Shown: piece after piece, positions 8,069 to 21,643 of the stretch | How positions within the stretch are numbered: position 1 is the stretch's first letter | How the letters are laid out: each line of letters begins with the position of its first letter | NCBI RefSeq assembly: GCF_905120465.1 | Contig: NZ_CAJHOF010000001.1 | Coordinates: 62,001 to 126,000, forward strand | Reading direction: 5' to 3' | DNA length: 64,000 nt | Source: Campylobacter majalis | GTDB lineage: Bacteria; Campylobacterota; Campylobacteria; Campylobacterales; Campylobacteraceae | The notes under the pieces: generated by a model | Databases searched by the model: none | What the model saw: the letters and a program-made list of their open reading frames with translations, nothing else | What the model was told of the DNA's origin: nothing | Translations under genes and position numbers: made by a program

Positions 8069-9287
8069 TTTTTGCCCTACATTTTTTTATTGCTTCGTCG
8101 TGCTGCTTAATCTCATCAGTGTCATCTATATCATCAAAACTCATAACCTTTTGCATGATTTCACTAGCCTTATTGCAATCACCAAGCTTATAATATCCCC
8201 ACGCCAGGCTATCTAGATAATATGGCGAATCAGGCTCAAGCACTAATGCTTTTTGGACTAATGATATGCCTTTTTTATAATCAATATCATGAATTATTAG
8301 CAAGTATCCATAATAGTTATAGCTCATACCAAGCCCTACTTTTTCTACGCTATTTTCAAAATTCTGCATGACATTTTTTAGCACTTTTTCGCTCATATTT
8401 TTTTCATGTTGCTCATATTCATATATTGCCATCATAGTTTGATAAACATCACCTAAACCAGCTTCATATGATTGTTTTGCTTGATTATATGCCATATCAT
8501 ACAATCCCATGTTTGCATACGCATCCATCATGATGCTGGAGTTTAGATCAAGCCTTGTTTCGTATTGGCTTAGTAAATTTTTATCTTTAGTCTGAGCTAC
8601 ACTAATAATTATATAATCTAGATACTGCGGATTTTGACTTATCTCATAAAGTTCAGCATACACACTAGCTGCATTTACAAAATCATTTTTAGCAAAATAT
8701 TTCTCGCCAAGCATTGTGCAAAGAGTATAACTGCATCCATTTTTTTCTCTATAATTTTGTAAATTTTTAATAATCTCATCATCATTTGGCGTAACACTTA
8801 CTAAGCGTATAAGATTTTCTTCATTGTTTTGTAGTTCATATGCTTTGGCAAAATTTGCATAAGCCTTGTTATTATCGCCTTCAAACATATTTATGTTGCC
8901 CAAAATGGTAAAATTTCTAGCATCTTGCTCTTTTTTAATTAAAGCATTTGTTTTCTCTTTTGCCCTACTTATTTTGTTTTGTTTTAAAAGCTGCATAATC
9001 TCAAATCTCACAAATTCACCATCATTTTGTAAGACTTTAGAACCAATTTTTAAAAGCTCATTTAAACGTTTATCGTTTGTATCAAAAGCCAATCTAAGAG
9101 CTTCTTTTAAAAACTCAACGTCTTTTGTCTGCTTGTATAATTTCTCATACTCACTCACAGCTTGAGCAAAATTTTCACTATCAACTAAATGTAGCACATT
9201 TAATATCTGCATATTAATATCTTTTGCGTATGTGGTCACTATAAATACAAAAACAAATAAAAATTTTAAAATTTTACACCAATGCAT
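8055..9287 (-). CDS. Exported tetratricopeptide-repeat protein
   Basis: A 410-residue protein with an N-terminal signal sequence (about residues 5-22, hydrophobic, ending TYAKD). It is followed by helical repeats recognisable as TPRs; the clearest are FTILGNINMFEGDNNKAYANFAKAYEL fragments in the middle and PYYLDSLAWGYYKLGDCNKA near the end. It is probably a periplasmic or membrane-anchored scaffold. It overlaps both neighbours (the YkgJ gene by 22 bases upstream, trpC by 14 downstream), so it is part of the minus-strand operon beginning at 13192. No enzyme motif is visible. Confidence 0.8.
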   Translation of the reverse strand: MHWCKILKFLFVFVFIVTTYAKDINMQILNVLHLVDSENFAQAVSEYEKLYKQTKDVEFLKEALRLAFDTNDKRLNELLKIGSKVLQNDGEFVRFEIMQLLKQNKISRAKEKTNALIKKEQDARNFTILGNINMFEGDNNKAYANFAKAYELQNNEENLIRLVSVTPNDDEIIKNLQNYREKNGCSYTLCTMLGEKYFAKNDFVNAASVYAELYEISQNPQYLDYIIISVAQTKDKNLLSQYETRLDLNSSIMMDAYANMGLYDMAYNQAKQSYEAGLGDVYQTMMAIYEYEQHEKNMSEKVLKNVMQNFENSVEKVGLGMSYNYYGYLLIIHDIDYKKGISLVQKALVLEPDSPYYLDSLAWGYYKLGDCNKASEIMQKVMSFDDIDDTDEIKQHDEAIKKCRAKSDTR

Positions 9288-9634
9288 TCTGCTTGCAACT
9301 CCTCTAAATTTTGCTTAAAATAATCCCAAAACGGAAACGTCCTACATTGCGATGGTCTATACTCATACACGCCACAATTTTTGTTTTGCTCATCAAAAAA
9401 TATACAAGCATATCCGCCATTATACTCTTTTTCTTTTATGCTATATTTATTTTGCGTTTTAAAAAGGTATTTTTTAATAAATTCATCTGTTTTTAAGCCC
9501 AAAAACTCACTTAGCTTCTTTATCTCACTCGCACTTATCCATATATATCCACTCTCGCCCACACAGCATTTTCCGCCACACTCATCGCATTTTGAACCAT
9601 CAAAAGAATATGAAAAATCTTGCTTTTTTAGCAT
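9266..9634 (-). CDS. YkgJ-family zinc/iron-chelating cysteine-cluster protein
   Basis: A 122-residue protein with the cysteine cluster C16-x2-C19-x3-CC (23-24), a second group NCGVYEYRPSQCRTFPFW and a final Cys near the C-terminus, which together define the YkgJ/UPF0153 family and probably bind a metal ion or iron-sulfur cluster. The molecular role is unknown; relatives are found next to methylases and flagellar genes. It overlaps the methylase gene by 7 bases and the TPR gene by 22, so expression is coupled. Confidence 0.85.
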   Translation of the reverse strand: MLKKQDFSYSFDGSKCDECGGKCCVGESGYIWISASEIKKLSEFLGLKTDEFIKKYLFKTQNKYSIKEKEYNGGYACIFFDEQNKNCGVYEYRPSQCRTFPFWDYFKQNLEELQAECIGVKF

Positions 9635-10323
9635 AACTCACTCTGCAAATCAGCCATGGTATATATTTTAGTCGCTTCTTGGCTATTTAGTCTATTTTCT
9701 TTCATAAAAAGCACGGGCAAAATTTCACATTTTGAACGTGAGTTTTTTTTGGCTCTTACTAGAACCAATCTGGCATTTTTATCTTTGCTAGCATGGACAA
9801 ATCTAATATGCGTTGGATTGAGTTTATATCTATTAAGGGATATGAAAATTTCGCTTAATTGCATACTGTCATAGCAAAACATTAGCTCTGCATTTGGATT
9901 TAAATGAGTATTACTAACACGTATAAAATCATCAAGCGTTAAATACTTATCATATCTAGAAATAGCAATATGTTTATTATCACTCTTTGTTACACCATCA
10001 TGATAAAATGGTGGATTTGATATTATTAAATCATATCTTATATCACTTTTATACATTTTAAAATCAGTCAAAATCACTTTTGCATTTAAATCATTTTCAC
10101 TCAAATTTTTATTACAAAGTGCGACATTTTCATCTTGTATATCAATCATGCTTAATGAAATTTCAGGGTTATCACGCTTAATTAGCATTCCAAGAACCCC
10201 ACTACCACTACCAACATCAAGAACATTTTTGTATTTTTTATTCCAAAATGAGCTTATAAAACCATACAAAGCCATTGTGTCACTATTGTAATGATAGCCA
10301 TTTTGTAACTGAAAAATTTTCAT
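9628..10323 (-). CDS. TrmN6-like tRNA1(Val) adenine-N6 methyltransferase
   Basis: A 231-residue class I SAM-dependent methylase. The SAM-binding DVGSGSGVLG (residues 36-45) and the catalytic NPPF motif (103-106) for amino-group methylation are present, and the N-terminal FQLQNGYHYNSDTMAL fits the YfiC/TrmN6 group, which methylates A37 of tRNA1(Val). HemK-type protein methylases share NPPF but have different N-termini. It lies one base from the coiled-coil gene and overlaps the YkgJ gene. Confidence 0.82.
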   Translation of the reverse strand: MKIFQLQNGYHYNSDTMALYGFISSFWNKKYKNVLDVGSGSGVLGMLIKRDNPEISLSMIDIQDENVALCNKNLSENDLNAKVILTDFKMYKSDIRYDLIISNPPFYHDGVTKSDNKHIAISRYDKYLTLDDFIRVSNTHLNPNAELMFCYDSMQLSEIFISLNRYKLNPTHIRFVHASKDKNARLVLVRAKKNSRSKCEILPVLFMKENRLNSQEATKIYTMADLQSELC

Positions 10324-10324
10324 A

Positions 10325-12235
10325 CTATCTATATGCCTTTATGATAAAACCACGTGCATTTGCCCTTTTAATCACGTTTTGATTAAAGCTAATTCTAGCA
10401 AAATCGCCGTACTCGTCACGTATAAGTTGTGCCGCCATACTAGCTCTTTGAGTTCCGACACCATAATCAACATAGTTGTTTAATCTATCCAATTCGCTTT
10501 TGCTTATTTTTGAGCTTATCTCATAAGGCAACGCATATCCCCTACCATCAACAATAGCAGTTATTTCATATAAATAATTTGCATTATAGCGTGCCAAAAA
10601 CTGCTCTACACGATTTTTACATGTAGTTGTTATTGTGTCTTTATCTATGTTAATACACTCTATTTGAGAAACAAAAACCACTTTTTTAGGAACTTCTGGG
10701 CGTGTTTGTGTCTCTAGAATTTGCTTTAAGTTTATATTTTCATCTTCTAGTTTATCTTGTCTATCAAGCCCAAGCTCAAGCTCTTTTTCTAGCTCATTTA
10801 TCTTTTTGCCTAATTCACTTTTTGCCATAAACTCGGTTGTTTTTTTCTTTATTTCAGTTTTTAATACACTTAATTCATCCTGTAGCGTTTTAACGGCATC
10901 ATCTTTATTTGTTAAATTTCGCAAACGTGAAATTTCTGCAGTCAAAATTTCATAATTTTTTGCATCAGTTTTTAGAATTTCAAGTTGCTTGTTTAAATCA
11001 GTATTTAGTTTTGCAACATTAGCTTGTGCATCACTTAACTCAGACGCTTTTATGTCAAGTTCTGCTTTAATAGCAGTTATATTGCTATCTTTTATACTAA
11101 TAGCTTCATTTAAAGAGTTTATGTTATTTTTACTATTGTTTAAGTCTATATTTAAAGCAGCTATTTTAGAATTCAACTCACCTATCTGCTTTGTTTTATT
11201 TATGTCTAAATTTACCTTATGCTTTAAATCATCATTTAAAGCTGCGATTGTCTCTTTATTTTTCAATATTTGTGCTTCATTTGTGATTTTTAATTTTGTT
11301 AGATTTTCTATCTCAGATTTTGCATTTTTTAGTTCAGTATCGCTTTTATCCTTATTGCTTTTTATTGTTAAATTTTCCATATTTATTTGATTTATTTTTG
11401 CATTTAGGGCTGCTATTTCGGTCATATTGTCATATACTGCATTTGCTTTTTTTGATAATTCTTGCTCCAAAACAGAGATCTGCATCTTATATCCATCTTC
11501 TACTCTTTTTAATTCCATTTTGTGCAAATGAGTTAAGTTTTCTTTTTCTTGCTGATAATTATTTAATTGTGCTCTTAGTGTATTTAGCTCTTTTTTGGTT
11601 AGATTTGAATCATGTAAATTTGTATTAAGTAGCGAAATTTCAGTATTTAGTCTATTATTTATCTGCATTATATCATTTAGCTTTATTTCATTTTGTAAAA
11701 CTGTAGCCGTTATATTCTTATCATATTCATTTTTAAGCATTAAAAGCTCATTTTCTAGCTTTATTATCTTTTGTTCATAGTTTTTTACGTTTTGTAAATT
11801 CTCTTTTTGCGTATCACTTAGTGCCTTTTGTAATTCTTGTATATTTTGCATGTATCTTAACTCTTGCTCTTTTAGGCTATCATCGTTTAAATTGGCTTGT
11901 ATTTTTGGTTCGTTTGTCTCATCAAGCTTTATACTTAAATCTAAATTTTTATCATTTAAACTCAAATTATCAGCCCAAAGTGCTTCATTTGTGATCTTTA
12001 ACTCAGAAATTATTTTTTTTAACTCATCTATATTTTCACTTAAATTTTCATCTATTTTTATAATTTGCTTCGGTATATATTTTTGTTTTTCGCTGTCTGG
12101 CAAATCATCAAATTTAAGTGCATAAACTTGATAAACTCTCTCTTTTGGCTTACTTAAATCACTGCTTAAATACGCATATAAGCCCAACAAAAAAATGAGT
12201 AGCACTAAGGCTACTCGCTTATAAATCAAATCCAA
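10325..12235 (-). CDS. Membrane-anchored long coiled-coil protein of unknown function
   Basis: A 636-residue protein. A single membrane segment near residues 8-26 (VALVLLIFLLGLYAYL) is followed by a short linker. About 450 residues of heptad-like sequence rich in Leu, Lys, Glu and Asn come next, then a compact C-terminal region (about 525-636) with two cysteines and the stretch ITAIVDGRGY...GTQRASMAAQLI, which faintly resembles OmpA/MotB peptidoglycan-binding ends. The topology would put the coiled coil and C-terminus in the periplasm. It sits between the FAD oxidoreductase (3 bases) and the methylase (1 base). Similar Campylobacter proteins are usually just called coiled-coil or Uso1-like. 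I do not know its role. Confidence 0.8.
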   Translation of the reverse strand: MDLIYKRVALVLLIFLLGLYAYLSSDLSKPKERVYQVYALKFDDLPDSEKQKYIPKQIIKIDENLSENIDELKKIISELKITNEALWADNLSLNDKNLDLSIKLDETNEPKIQANLNDDSLKEQELRYMQNIQELQKALSDTQKENLQNVKNYEQKIIKLENELLMLKNEYDKNITATVLQNEIKLNDIMQINNRLNTEISLLNTNLHDSNLTKKELNTLRAQLNNYQQEKENLTHLHKMELKRVEDGYKMQISVLEQELSKKANAVYDNMTEIAALNAKINQINMENLTIKSNKDKSDTELKNAKSEIENLTKLKITNEAQILKNKETIAALNDDLKHKVNLDINKTKQIGELNSKIAALNIDLNNSKNNINSLNEAISIKDSNITAIKAELDIKASELSDAQANVAKLNTDLNKQLEILKTDAKNYEILTAEISRLRNLTNKDDAVKTLQDELSVLKTEIKKKTTEFMAKSELGKKINELEKELELGLDRQDKLEDENINLKQILETQTRPEVPKKVVFVSQIECINIDKDTITTTCKNRVEQFLARYNANYLYEITAIVDGRGYALPYEISSKISKSELDRLNNYVDYGVGTQRASMAAQLIRDEYGDFARISFNQNVIKRANARGFIIKAYR

Positions 12236-12238
12236 ACA

Positions 12239-13192
12239 TTAACCTCGTTTTTTAATAATGTCTTTTACTATCTCATAAGCATGGTTTATTCCAACAACAA
12301 TCGAACCACCAGTTTTTATCAAATCCCCACTCACATAAAGACCGCTTACATTGCTTTCGCATACATCATTGACTACAGCATTACTCTTCTCATCCACTTC
12401 TACGCCACATTTTTGTAAAAAATCAACAGGGCTTGATCCACCTATGGCATAAACAACTCTATCATAAATGCGTGTTTTTCCATCTTTATAGTTTATTTTT
12501 ACCTTACCACCTTCATCTTCTACGCTTTGTATATCGTGATTTAATCTAACCTTAACAGTTGCCTCGGCCTCACATTTTGCCAAATTTTCAAGATTTATAT
12601 CATTTACTCTAGCAAATGTATCTCTACGATATGCTAAAGTCACCTCATTTTTACCAGCTAAATCTATAGCGTATTCAACAGCTGAGTTTCCACCACCTAC
12701 GATTAGGACTTTTTCTGTGGCTTTTACGTTATTTAAGTTGTAATTTACAACAGCATTTAGTGGTAGTGGGATTTTATAGTCTGGCTTATTTGGTTTGCCC
12801 ATTTTGCCTATACTAACTACTGCATTTTTTGTTTTATAATTGCCTTTTGGTGTAATTACTTCAAGTTCGTTTGCATCTTTTTTAACACACTCAACATCAC
12901 AGCCATAAACAATCTCAACCTTATGCTCATCAAGCAATTTATCAAAATACTCAAGTGTGCTCTCTCTTGTTCCGTCAAAAAATTCAACTTTACCGCGAGT
13001 TGTGCTGTCTTGACCCTTATACTCCTTATCTACCCTTTTTCCTTCTTTGTAAAATTTTCTAATCGTTTGATTGTTTTGATCTGCCTTTTCTAAAAGAATT
13101 ACTTTTTGTAATCCATTTAGCTTCGCCTCTATAGCACAAGCTATACCGCTAGGACCTGCACCAATTACAACTAAATCATAAAGACTTGACAT
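12239..13192 (-). CDS. FAD-dependent pyridine nucleotide-disulfide oxidoreductase (YpdA-like)
   Basis: A 317-residue flavoprotein. It has an FAD-binding GAGPSGIACA (11-20), an NAD(P)H-binding GGGNSAVEYA (about 163-172) and a C-terminal FAD motif GLYVSGDLI. No CxxC redox pair is present between the two nucleotide domains, so it is not a classical thioredoxin reductase; the layout matches the YpdA/ferredoxin-reductase-like branch. The substrate is unknown. It is the first gene of the tight minus-strand operon that ends with trpC, and an 83-base gap separates it from cmoA upstream. Confidence 0.82.
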   Translation of the reverse strand: MSSLYDLVVIGAGPSGIACAIEAKLNGLQKVILLEKADQNNQTIRKFYKEGKRVDKEYKGQDSTTRGKVEFFDGTRESTLEYFDKLLDEHKVEIVYGCDVECVKKDANELEVITPKGNYKTKNAVVSIGKMGKPNKPDYKIPLPLNAVVNYNLNNVKATEKVLIVGGGNSAVEYAIDLAGKNEVTLAYRRDTFARVNDINLENLAKCEAEATVKVRLNHDIQSVEDEGGKVKINYKDGKTRIYDRVVYAIGGSSPVDFLQKCGVEVDEKSNAVVNDVCESNVSGLYVSGDLIKTGGSIVVGINHAYEIVKDIIKKRG

Positions 13193-13275
13193 TTTTTTCC
13201 TTTGTATTTAAAAATTTATGGCTCTGAATTTATCAAAATTTTGTTTAATTTAAAAGAAATTTTAAAAATTATTAT

Positions 13276-13986
13276 TTAAGAGTATTTAAACGCCACAAAG
13301 CTCATAAAATTTCCCCACTTAAACACGCTTTCAACCCTGCTAAAACCAGCATCAAGTATCAATGTCTTATTTTCATCTTCGGTATATGGTATCAACACAT
13401 TTTCAAGCGCTTCACGCTTTTGTGCGATCTCATAGCGCGAATAACCCTGCTTTTGTTTGTAGTCTTCATATATTTGTATCATTTGTTTTGCAAAAATTTT
13501 ATCATCGTAAATAATTTTTTCACTAAATACAAAAACGCCATCATCATTTAAACTATTAAAAATTTTACTAACGAACTCAGCCCTTTTAATAGGACGGATA
13601 AATTGCAAAGTATAATTTAGTATCACTGCATCATAACCAAAAAACTCATGCGTTAAAATGTCATCTTGTATCAACCTAATATCAGCCCCATATGCTTTTG
13701 ATTTAGCACTTGCATTTGATATCATGGCGTCTGAATTATCAACTCCAACTAGTTTTAAGTCATTTCTAAGCCTAAAAAGAGACAACAATGTACTTGCAGT
13801 AGAGCAACCAAGATCAATTACTCTAGCATTTTCTTTTAGTCTTTTTGCCAAAATTTCACATATCAAAGATAGCGAAACATCATAATACGGCACCGAACGT
13901 GCAATCATATCATCAAATACGCTTGCCACCGATGCATCAAATTCAAACTGCTTTTTTATGGGTTTTTTAAAAATTTCATCTTTCAT
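13276..13986 (-). CDS. cmoA: Carboxy-S-adenosyl-L-methionine synthase
   Basis: A 236-residue class I methyltransferase-fold enzyme that makes carboxy-SAM from SAM and prephenate for the cmo5U wobble modification of tRNA. The family opening FEFDASVASVFDDMIARSVPYYD, the SAM motif VIDLGCSTASTLL and the NYTLQFI segment are characteristic. CmoB, the partner enzyme, is not in the window. It is the last gene of the long rppH operon and overlaps ribF by 4 bases. Confidence 0.93.
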   Translation of the reverse strand: MKDEIFKKPIKKQFEFDASVASVFDDMIARSVPYYDVSLSLICEILAKRLKENARVIDLGCSTASTLLSLFRLRNDLKLVGVDNSDAMISNASAKSKAYGADIRLIQDDILTHEFFGYDAVILNYTLQFIRPIKRAEFVSKIFNSLNDDGVFVFSEKIIYDDKIFAKQMIQIYEDYKQKQGYSRYEIAQKREALENVLIPYTEDENKTLILDAGFSRVESVFKWGNFMSFVAFKYS

Positions 13987-14799
13987 ATATTTAGCTCACA
14001 AAATCCAGTATATTCAGCTGCTTTTTTAATATCATCATAAATTTGTATTTTTAACTTTTCAAGAGTATCAAAGTGCATATTTTGTCTAATTTTTTCAATA
14101 AAACATACAGATACTATGCGTGGCGTTTGTGTTATATTCTCATTTATGATATGAGTTTCTATACTAAATTTATTATCTGTGCTTATTCGGTTACCAACAA
14201 ATGTAACAGAGGCATATGTTTTATAGCCAATTTTTGTGCGACTTGCATAAACGCCTGGTGCCGGAGTTAAATAGCCTAAAAATTCTAAATTTAGCGTCGG
14301 CACAAGCTCATTTTTGCCTATACCTTGCCCTTTTACCACAATGCCTTCAGTTGAATACTCACGACCAAGCAAACGATTTGCCATAGTGATATTGCCTTGT
14401 TTAATATACTCTCGTATGCTACTGCTATGCACCCCAACGCCCTCATAGCAATACTCAGGCACGATCACCACCTCGCCGCAAAAAAGACTTTTTAAATCGT
14501 ATTTATCCCATGCTCTACCACGCCCAAACCTAAAATCATATCCAACAACAATCTTGTTTAAATTTTTAAAATCATGCATTAAAAGCTCGACAAAATCCGG
14601 ACCACTAAGAGCTTTTATCTCTTCAAATTCATAGATAAAACAGGGGTAGTTTGAGTATTCAGCCCTTTTTAATCTAGGCGTAATATTTGCCATATTTTTA
14701 TCAACAACAACTAAACCGCCGTATATGCCAAGCTGCTTTAAAAGCTGCTTATGTCCCCTATGCACTCCGTCAAAATGCCCTATTGCGATTGCGTTAATA

Positions 14800-18625
<3,826 letters not shown>

Positions 18626-18657
18626 CCAATCCCCTTTTTAAAACGCAAGTTTAAAAT

Positions 18658-19272
18658 TTAAACTCTACTTTTTTTAAGTATTGTTAGAAAAATAGGCACT
18701 AATAAATTAACCGCTTTTGTGTTTAAATCTGCTAAAACAACCTGATTGTAAAAGTAGCTAAGCTCGTCTTGATTAAATTTAATACCAGCTTCAAGTGCCT
18801 CTGAAATTATAGCAATTACAAGCTCTTTTAACTCATTTTTGCCAAGTTCACCTCTATCTTTTGCTTCGATGCTTTGCAAATACTCATAAACATCTTTTAA
18901 ATCCAGTTGTTTTATGTTTAATCCAGAGCTTAGGCGCTGTTTTTTTTGTGCTTTATTCTCGGTAATCAAACGCGAACGTATAGTAGGCAAAAGCATATTT
19001 ATACTAGGCACAACCAGCATAAAATATATATTTTTAGGTGGCTCTTCTATGATTTTTAAAAGTCTATTTTGAGCTTCATTTCTATAGCTCTTAGCCATTG
19101 CAACGAGTAGCTTTGGCTCGGCTTCAGCGATATAAGCCTCGCAAATCATGGCATTTGCATTTTCTAGCAAAAACTCATCTGAGATGAAAAATTTTACCAT
19201 GTGTTTATGCTTATCTTCTAGATCGGATTTGACCGCTTCAAAATCGCTTGATATGAGAATTTTACTTATCAT
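18658..19272 (-). CDS. holB: Reduced DNA polymerase III delta' subunit (clamp loader)
   Basis: A 204-residue protein, much shorter than E. coli HolB (334). It has no Walker A and no zinc finger, but keeps the core SYRNEAQNRLLKIIEEPP...TIRSRL, corresponding to the delta' arginine-finger region (SRC motif). Minimal delta' proteins of this size are usual in Campylobacterota. It joins the beta-clamp loader with delta and tau. It abuts hobA with no gap, linking initiation and elongation proteins. Confidence 0.85.
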   Translation of the reverse strand: MISKILISSDFEAVKSDLEDKHKHMVKFFISDEFLLENANAMICEAYIAEAEPKLLVAMAKSYRNEAQNRLLKIIEEPPKNIYFMLVVPSINMLLPTIRSRLITENKAQKKQRLSSGLNIKQLDLKDVYEYLQSIEAKDRGELGKNELKELVIAIISEALEAGIKFNQDELSYFYNQVVLADLNTKAVNLLVPIFLTILKKSRV

Positions 19273-19815
19273 TTACAGGCTTATTTGTGCCATTAATGCA
19301 GCATCTATACTTTTGTTAAACAGTTTAAATAGCGAAATCAACTTTGTATCTAAACTCTCATCTTTTGAACTTAAAAAAAAGCTATTTTGAACCTGTTCAT
19401 CAAACAACCACAAATAGCTATCATCATTTAATTTTGCTATTTGTGAACGCTTATCGTTGCTTTTGCCAATATAAAAATACATATACCCATTACCAAAAGC
19501 CAAAGAAAGCATATCATCAAGCAGCATCATCTCATCTTTTGAGTTTATACTATCAAGTGCCGGATAAAACGAACGCAAACTTACAAATGGCAATATAGGG
19601 CGAGTATTTTGAGAGTTATTAATATTTGATAATATATACGTCTCAAACCACGCTCTTTCATCATCTGTAATAATTACAAATGTCCCACCATTTAGTAAAT
19701 GCCTTAGACGTGGTGCAAGCAAAAGTGTCCATTCTACTCTTTTTGCCTCCATCCAGCTCATACTCAAACCCTCGGTGCGTATGGCATCGAGCGTCCATTT
19801 CATAAATTCTTGCAT
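19273..19815 (-). CDS. hobA: HobA, DnaA-binding replication initiation regulator
   Basis: A 180-residue protein with the Campylobacterota-specific HobA sequence (opening MQEFMKWTLDAIRTEG, later SFYPALDSIN and GNGYMYFYIGK). HobA tetramers bind the DnaA N-terminal domain and promote oriC filament assembly; it is the structural equivalent of DiaA. It starts one base into the lysC stop and is followed directly by holB. Confidence 0.92.
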   Translation of the reverse strand: MQEFMKWTLDAIRTEGLSMSWMEAKRVEWTLLLAPRLRHLLNGGTFVIITDDERAWFETYILSNINNSQNTRPILPFVSLRSFYPALDSINSKDEMMLLDDMLSLAFGNGYMYFYIGKSNDKRSQIAKLNDDSYLWLFDEQVQNSFFLSSKDESLDTKLISLFKLFNKSIDAALMAQISL

Positions 19816-21014
19816 TATTTATCTAGCTCGTATGCATCGTGAAGCACTCTAACAGCCAACTCAGCATATTTTTGATCCACAACTACTGATAATTTTATCT
19901 CGCTTGTTGAGATCATTTGGATATTTATGCCTTCACGTGCTAGTGTATCAAACGCAGTGCAAGCAACTCCACTATGGCTCTTCATGCCAACGCCAATGAT
20001 TGAAATTTTAACTATAGCATCATCATATTCTATATTTTTTGCAGCAGAAAGTTTTGACATAGTGTCTTTAGCTATTTCTAGTTCATTTTGTGGCACAGTA
20101 AAGCCTAAATTTGTCGTGCCATCAACGCCTACGTTTTGAATTATCATATCTACATTTATATTTTTGTCAGCAAGAGCATTAAAAATTTCAGCAGCAATAC
20201 CTGGCTTGTCTATCACTCCTCTTAAAGTAACTCTTGCTTGATTTTTATCTAGTGCTATTCCACTTACTAAAACTTTTTCCATATTTTCTTCTCCTACTAT
20301 TTGTGTTCCTTCGTTGTGATTAAAACTGCTTCTTGTTGTTAGCTTGACGTTTAGTTTTTTTGCAAGTTCTACTGAGCGAGTTTGTAATACCTTAGCTCCT
20401 GCACTTGCAAGTTCAAGCATCTCTTCATAGCTTATTTTTTCTAGCTTTTTTGCACGTTTTTCTATGCGTGGATCTGTAGTATATACACCATCAACATCTG
20501 TAAAAATTTCACACAAATCAGCGTTTAAAGCTCCAGCTAAAGCAACTGCACTAAGGTCGCTTCCACCGCGTCCAAGCGTAGTGATATCGCCATCAGCCGT
20601 CACCCCCTGAAATCCAGCCACAACTACTATTTTGCCATCTTTTAATTCTCTTTTAAGTCTTGTCGTGTCTATGTGAGTAATTCTTGCTTTTGTATGAACG
20701 TTATCAGTATACATCCCAGCCATAGCACCAGTTAATGATACAGCAGGATAACCCATGTCGTTTAAAGCAATCGCCAAAAGCGAACTAGTCACTTGCTCTC
20801 CTGAACTAAGCAACATATCCATAGCAGGACCATACGGCTCTTTTGAAAAATGCTCCCCATACTCAACCAATTGATTTGTTACACCACTCATTGCAGATAC
20901 CACCACAACCACATCTGCACCACTTTGCTTAGTCTCAATTACTCTTTTTGCAGTTGCTTTTATTCTCTCAAGCGTCCCTACACTCGTTCCACCAAATTTT
21001 TGAACGACTAGCAT
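19815..21014 (-). CDS. lysC: Aspartate kinase
   Basis: A 399-residue enzyme catalysing the first step of lysine, threonine, methionine and diaminopimelate synthesis. It has the kinase motif VVQKFGGTSVG (3-13), GFQGVTADGDITTLGRGGSD in the catalytic core, and two C-terminal ACT domains (VTLRGVIDKPGIAAEIFNAL, ISIIGVGMKSHSGV) for feedback inhibition. dapA in this window acts later in the same pathway. It overlaps rppH and hobA by one base each. Confidence 0.96.
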   Translation of the reverse strand: MLVVQKFGGTSVGTLERIKATAKRVIETKQSGADVVVVVSAMSGVTNQLVEYGEHFSKEPYGPAMDMLLSSGEQVTSSLLAIALNDMGYPAVSLTGAMAGMYTDNVHTKARITHIDTTRLKRELKDGKIVVVAGFQGVTADGDITTLGRGGSDLSAVALAGALNADLCEIFTDVDGVYTTDPRIEKRAKKLEKISYEEMLELASAGAKVLQTRSVELAKKLNVKLTTRSSFNHNEGTQIVGEENMEKVLVSGIALDKNQARVTLRGVIDKPGIAAEIFNALADKNINVDMIIQNVGVDGTTNLGFTVPQNELEIAKDTMSKLSAAKNIEYDDAIVKISIIGVGMKSHSGVACTAFDTLAREGINIQMISTSEIKLSVVVDQKYAELAVRVLHDAYELDK

Positions 21015-21478
21015 TAAAAATATCCTTTCTCTTTAAAATACGCCAAAACCTTGCTATAAATCGGTCTTTTAAAATGATTTAAATCATTAAAAATTCTCTT
21101 ATACTCTACGAATTTATACTTGCTAAATTCAGGCTCTTTTGTGTTTAAATTTATCTTTGCTCCAGCGTTTAAACGCACCAAAAAATACTTTTGTGTTTGT
21201 CCAGCATATGGATACATCTTTTTGCCAGCATTTGGCGGAAAATCGTAGCTAAGCCACTCTGGATACTCAGCCAACACACTTACTTCATCTGTGCCAATCT
21301 CCTCTTTTAACTCTCTTAAAAGTGCTTGTTTTGGCGTCTCGCCATCATCTATACCACCCTGCGGAAATTGCCACACATCAGGCAAATCAGTGCGATTTGC
21401 AACGAAAATTTCACACTTAAAAGGATAAGTATGAGAAAGCACGACTGCTGCTACATTTGGTCTATATTTTTTTTGCAT
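21014..21478 (-). CDS. rppH: RNA pyrophosphohydrolase (Nudix)
   Basis: A 154-residue Nudix hydrolase that removes pyrophosphate from mRNA 5' ends or hydrolyses Ap4A. The Nudix box is perfect: G-GIDDG-E-TPKQALL-RE-L-KEE-IG around residues 41-63, preceded by WQFPQ, which marks the RppH/Ap4A group. It is the first gene of the long minus-strand operon down to cmoA; a TATAAT element lies 41 bases upstream of its ATG. Confidence 0.93.
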   Translation of the reverse strand: MQKKYRPNVAAVVLSHTYPFKCEIFVANRTDLPDVWQFPQGGIDDGETPKQALLRELKEEIGTDEVSVLAEYPEWLSYDFPPNAGKKMYPYAGQTQKYFLVRLNAGAKINLNTKEPEFSKYKFVEYKRIFNDLNHFKRPIYSKVLAYFKEKGYF

Positions 21479-21518
21479 TTTCTAACCTAAATTTTTGCGA
21501 GATTTTAGCTAAAACTAC

Positions 21519-21524
21519 ATTATA
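21519..21524 (-). promoter_or_regulatory. -10 box of the rppH-lysC-hobA-holB-folP-ligA-tlyA-ribF-cmoA operon
   Basis: On the minus strand the sequence reads GCTATATAATG, ending 41 bases before the rppH ATG. No other strong -10 is seen before the next gene-free gap far downstream, and all following genes overlap or are separated by at most 32 bases. Confidence 0.55.
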
Positions 21525-21643
21525 TAGCGTTTAAAATAGGTCTAAATTTTCAGTCAAATTAAATTTGCAACTTTTATTTAAAGATATTAATTTTTGCAAT
21601 ATTATCCAAAAAATCATATTTTTTAATAAATTCTCCCACCCTT

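Noticed and set aside
7283-13192. A novel multi-gene system formed by the oxidoreductase, coiled-coil protein, methylase, YkgJ, TPR and trpC genes
   Set aside because: The genes are tightly coupled but functionally unrelated by family; Campylobacter often packs unrelated genes this way, so co-transcription alone is not evidence for a system.
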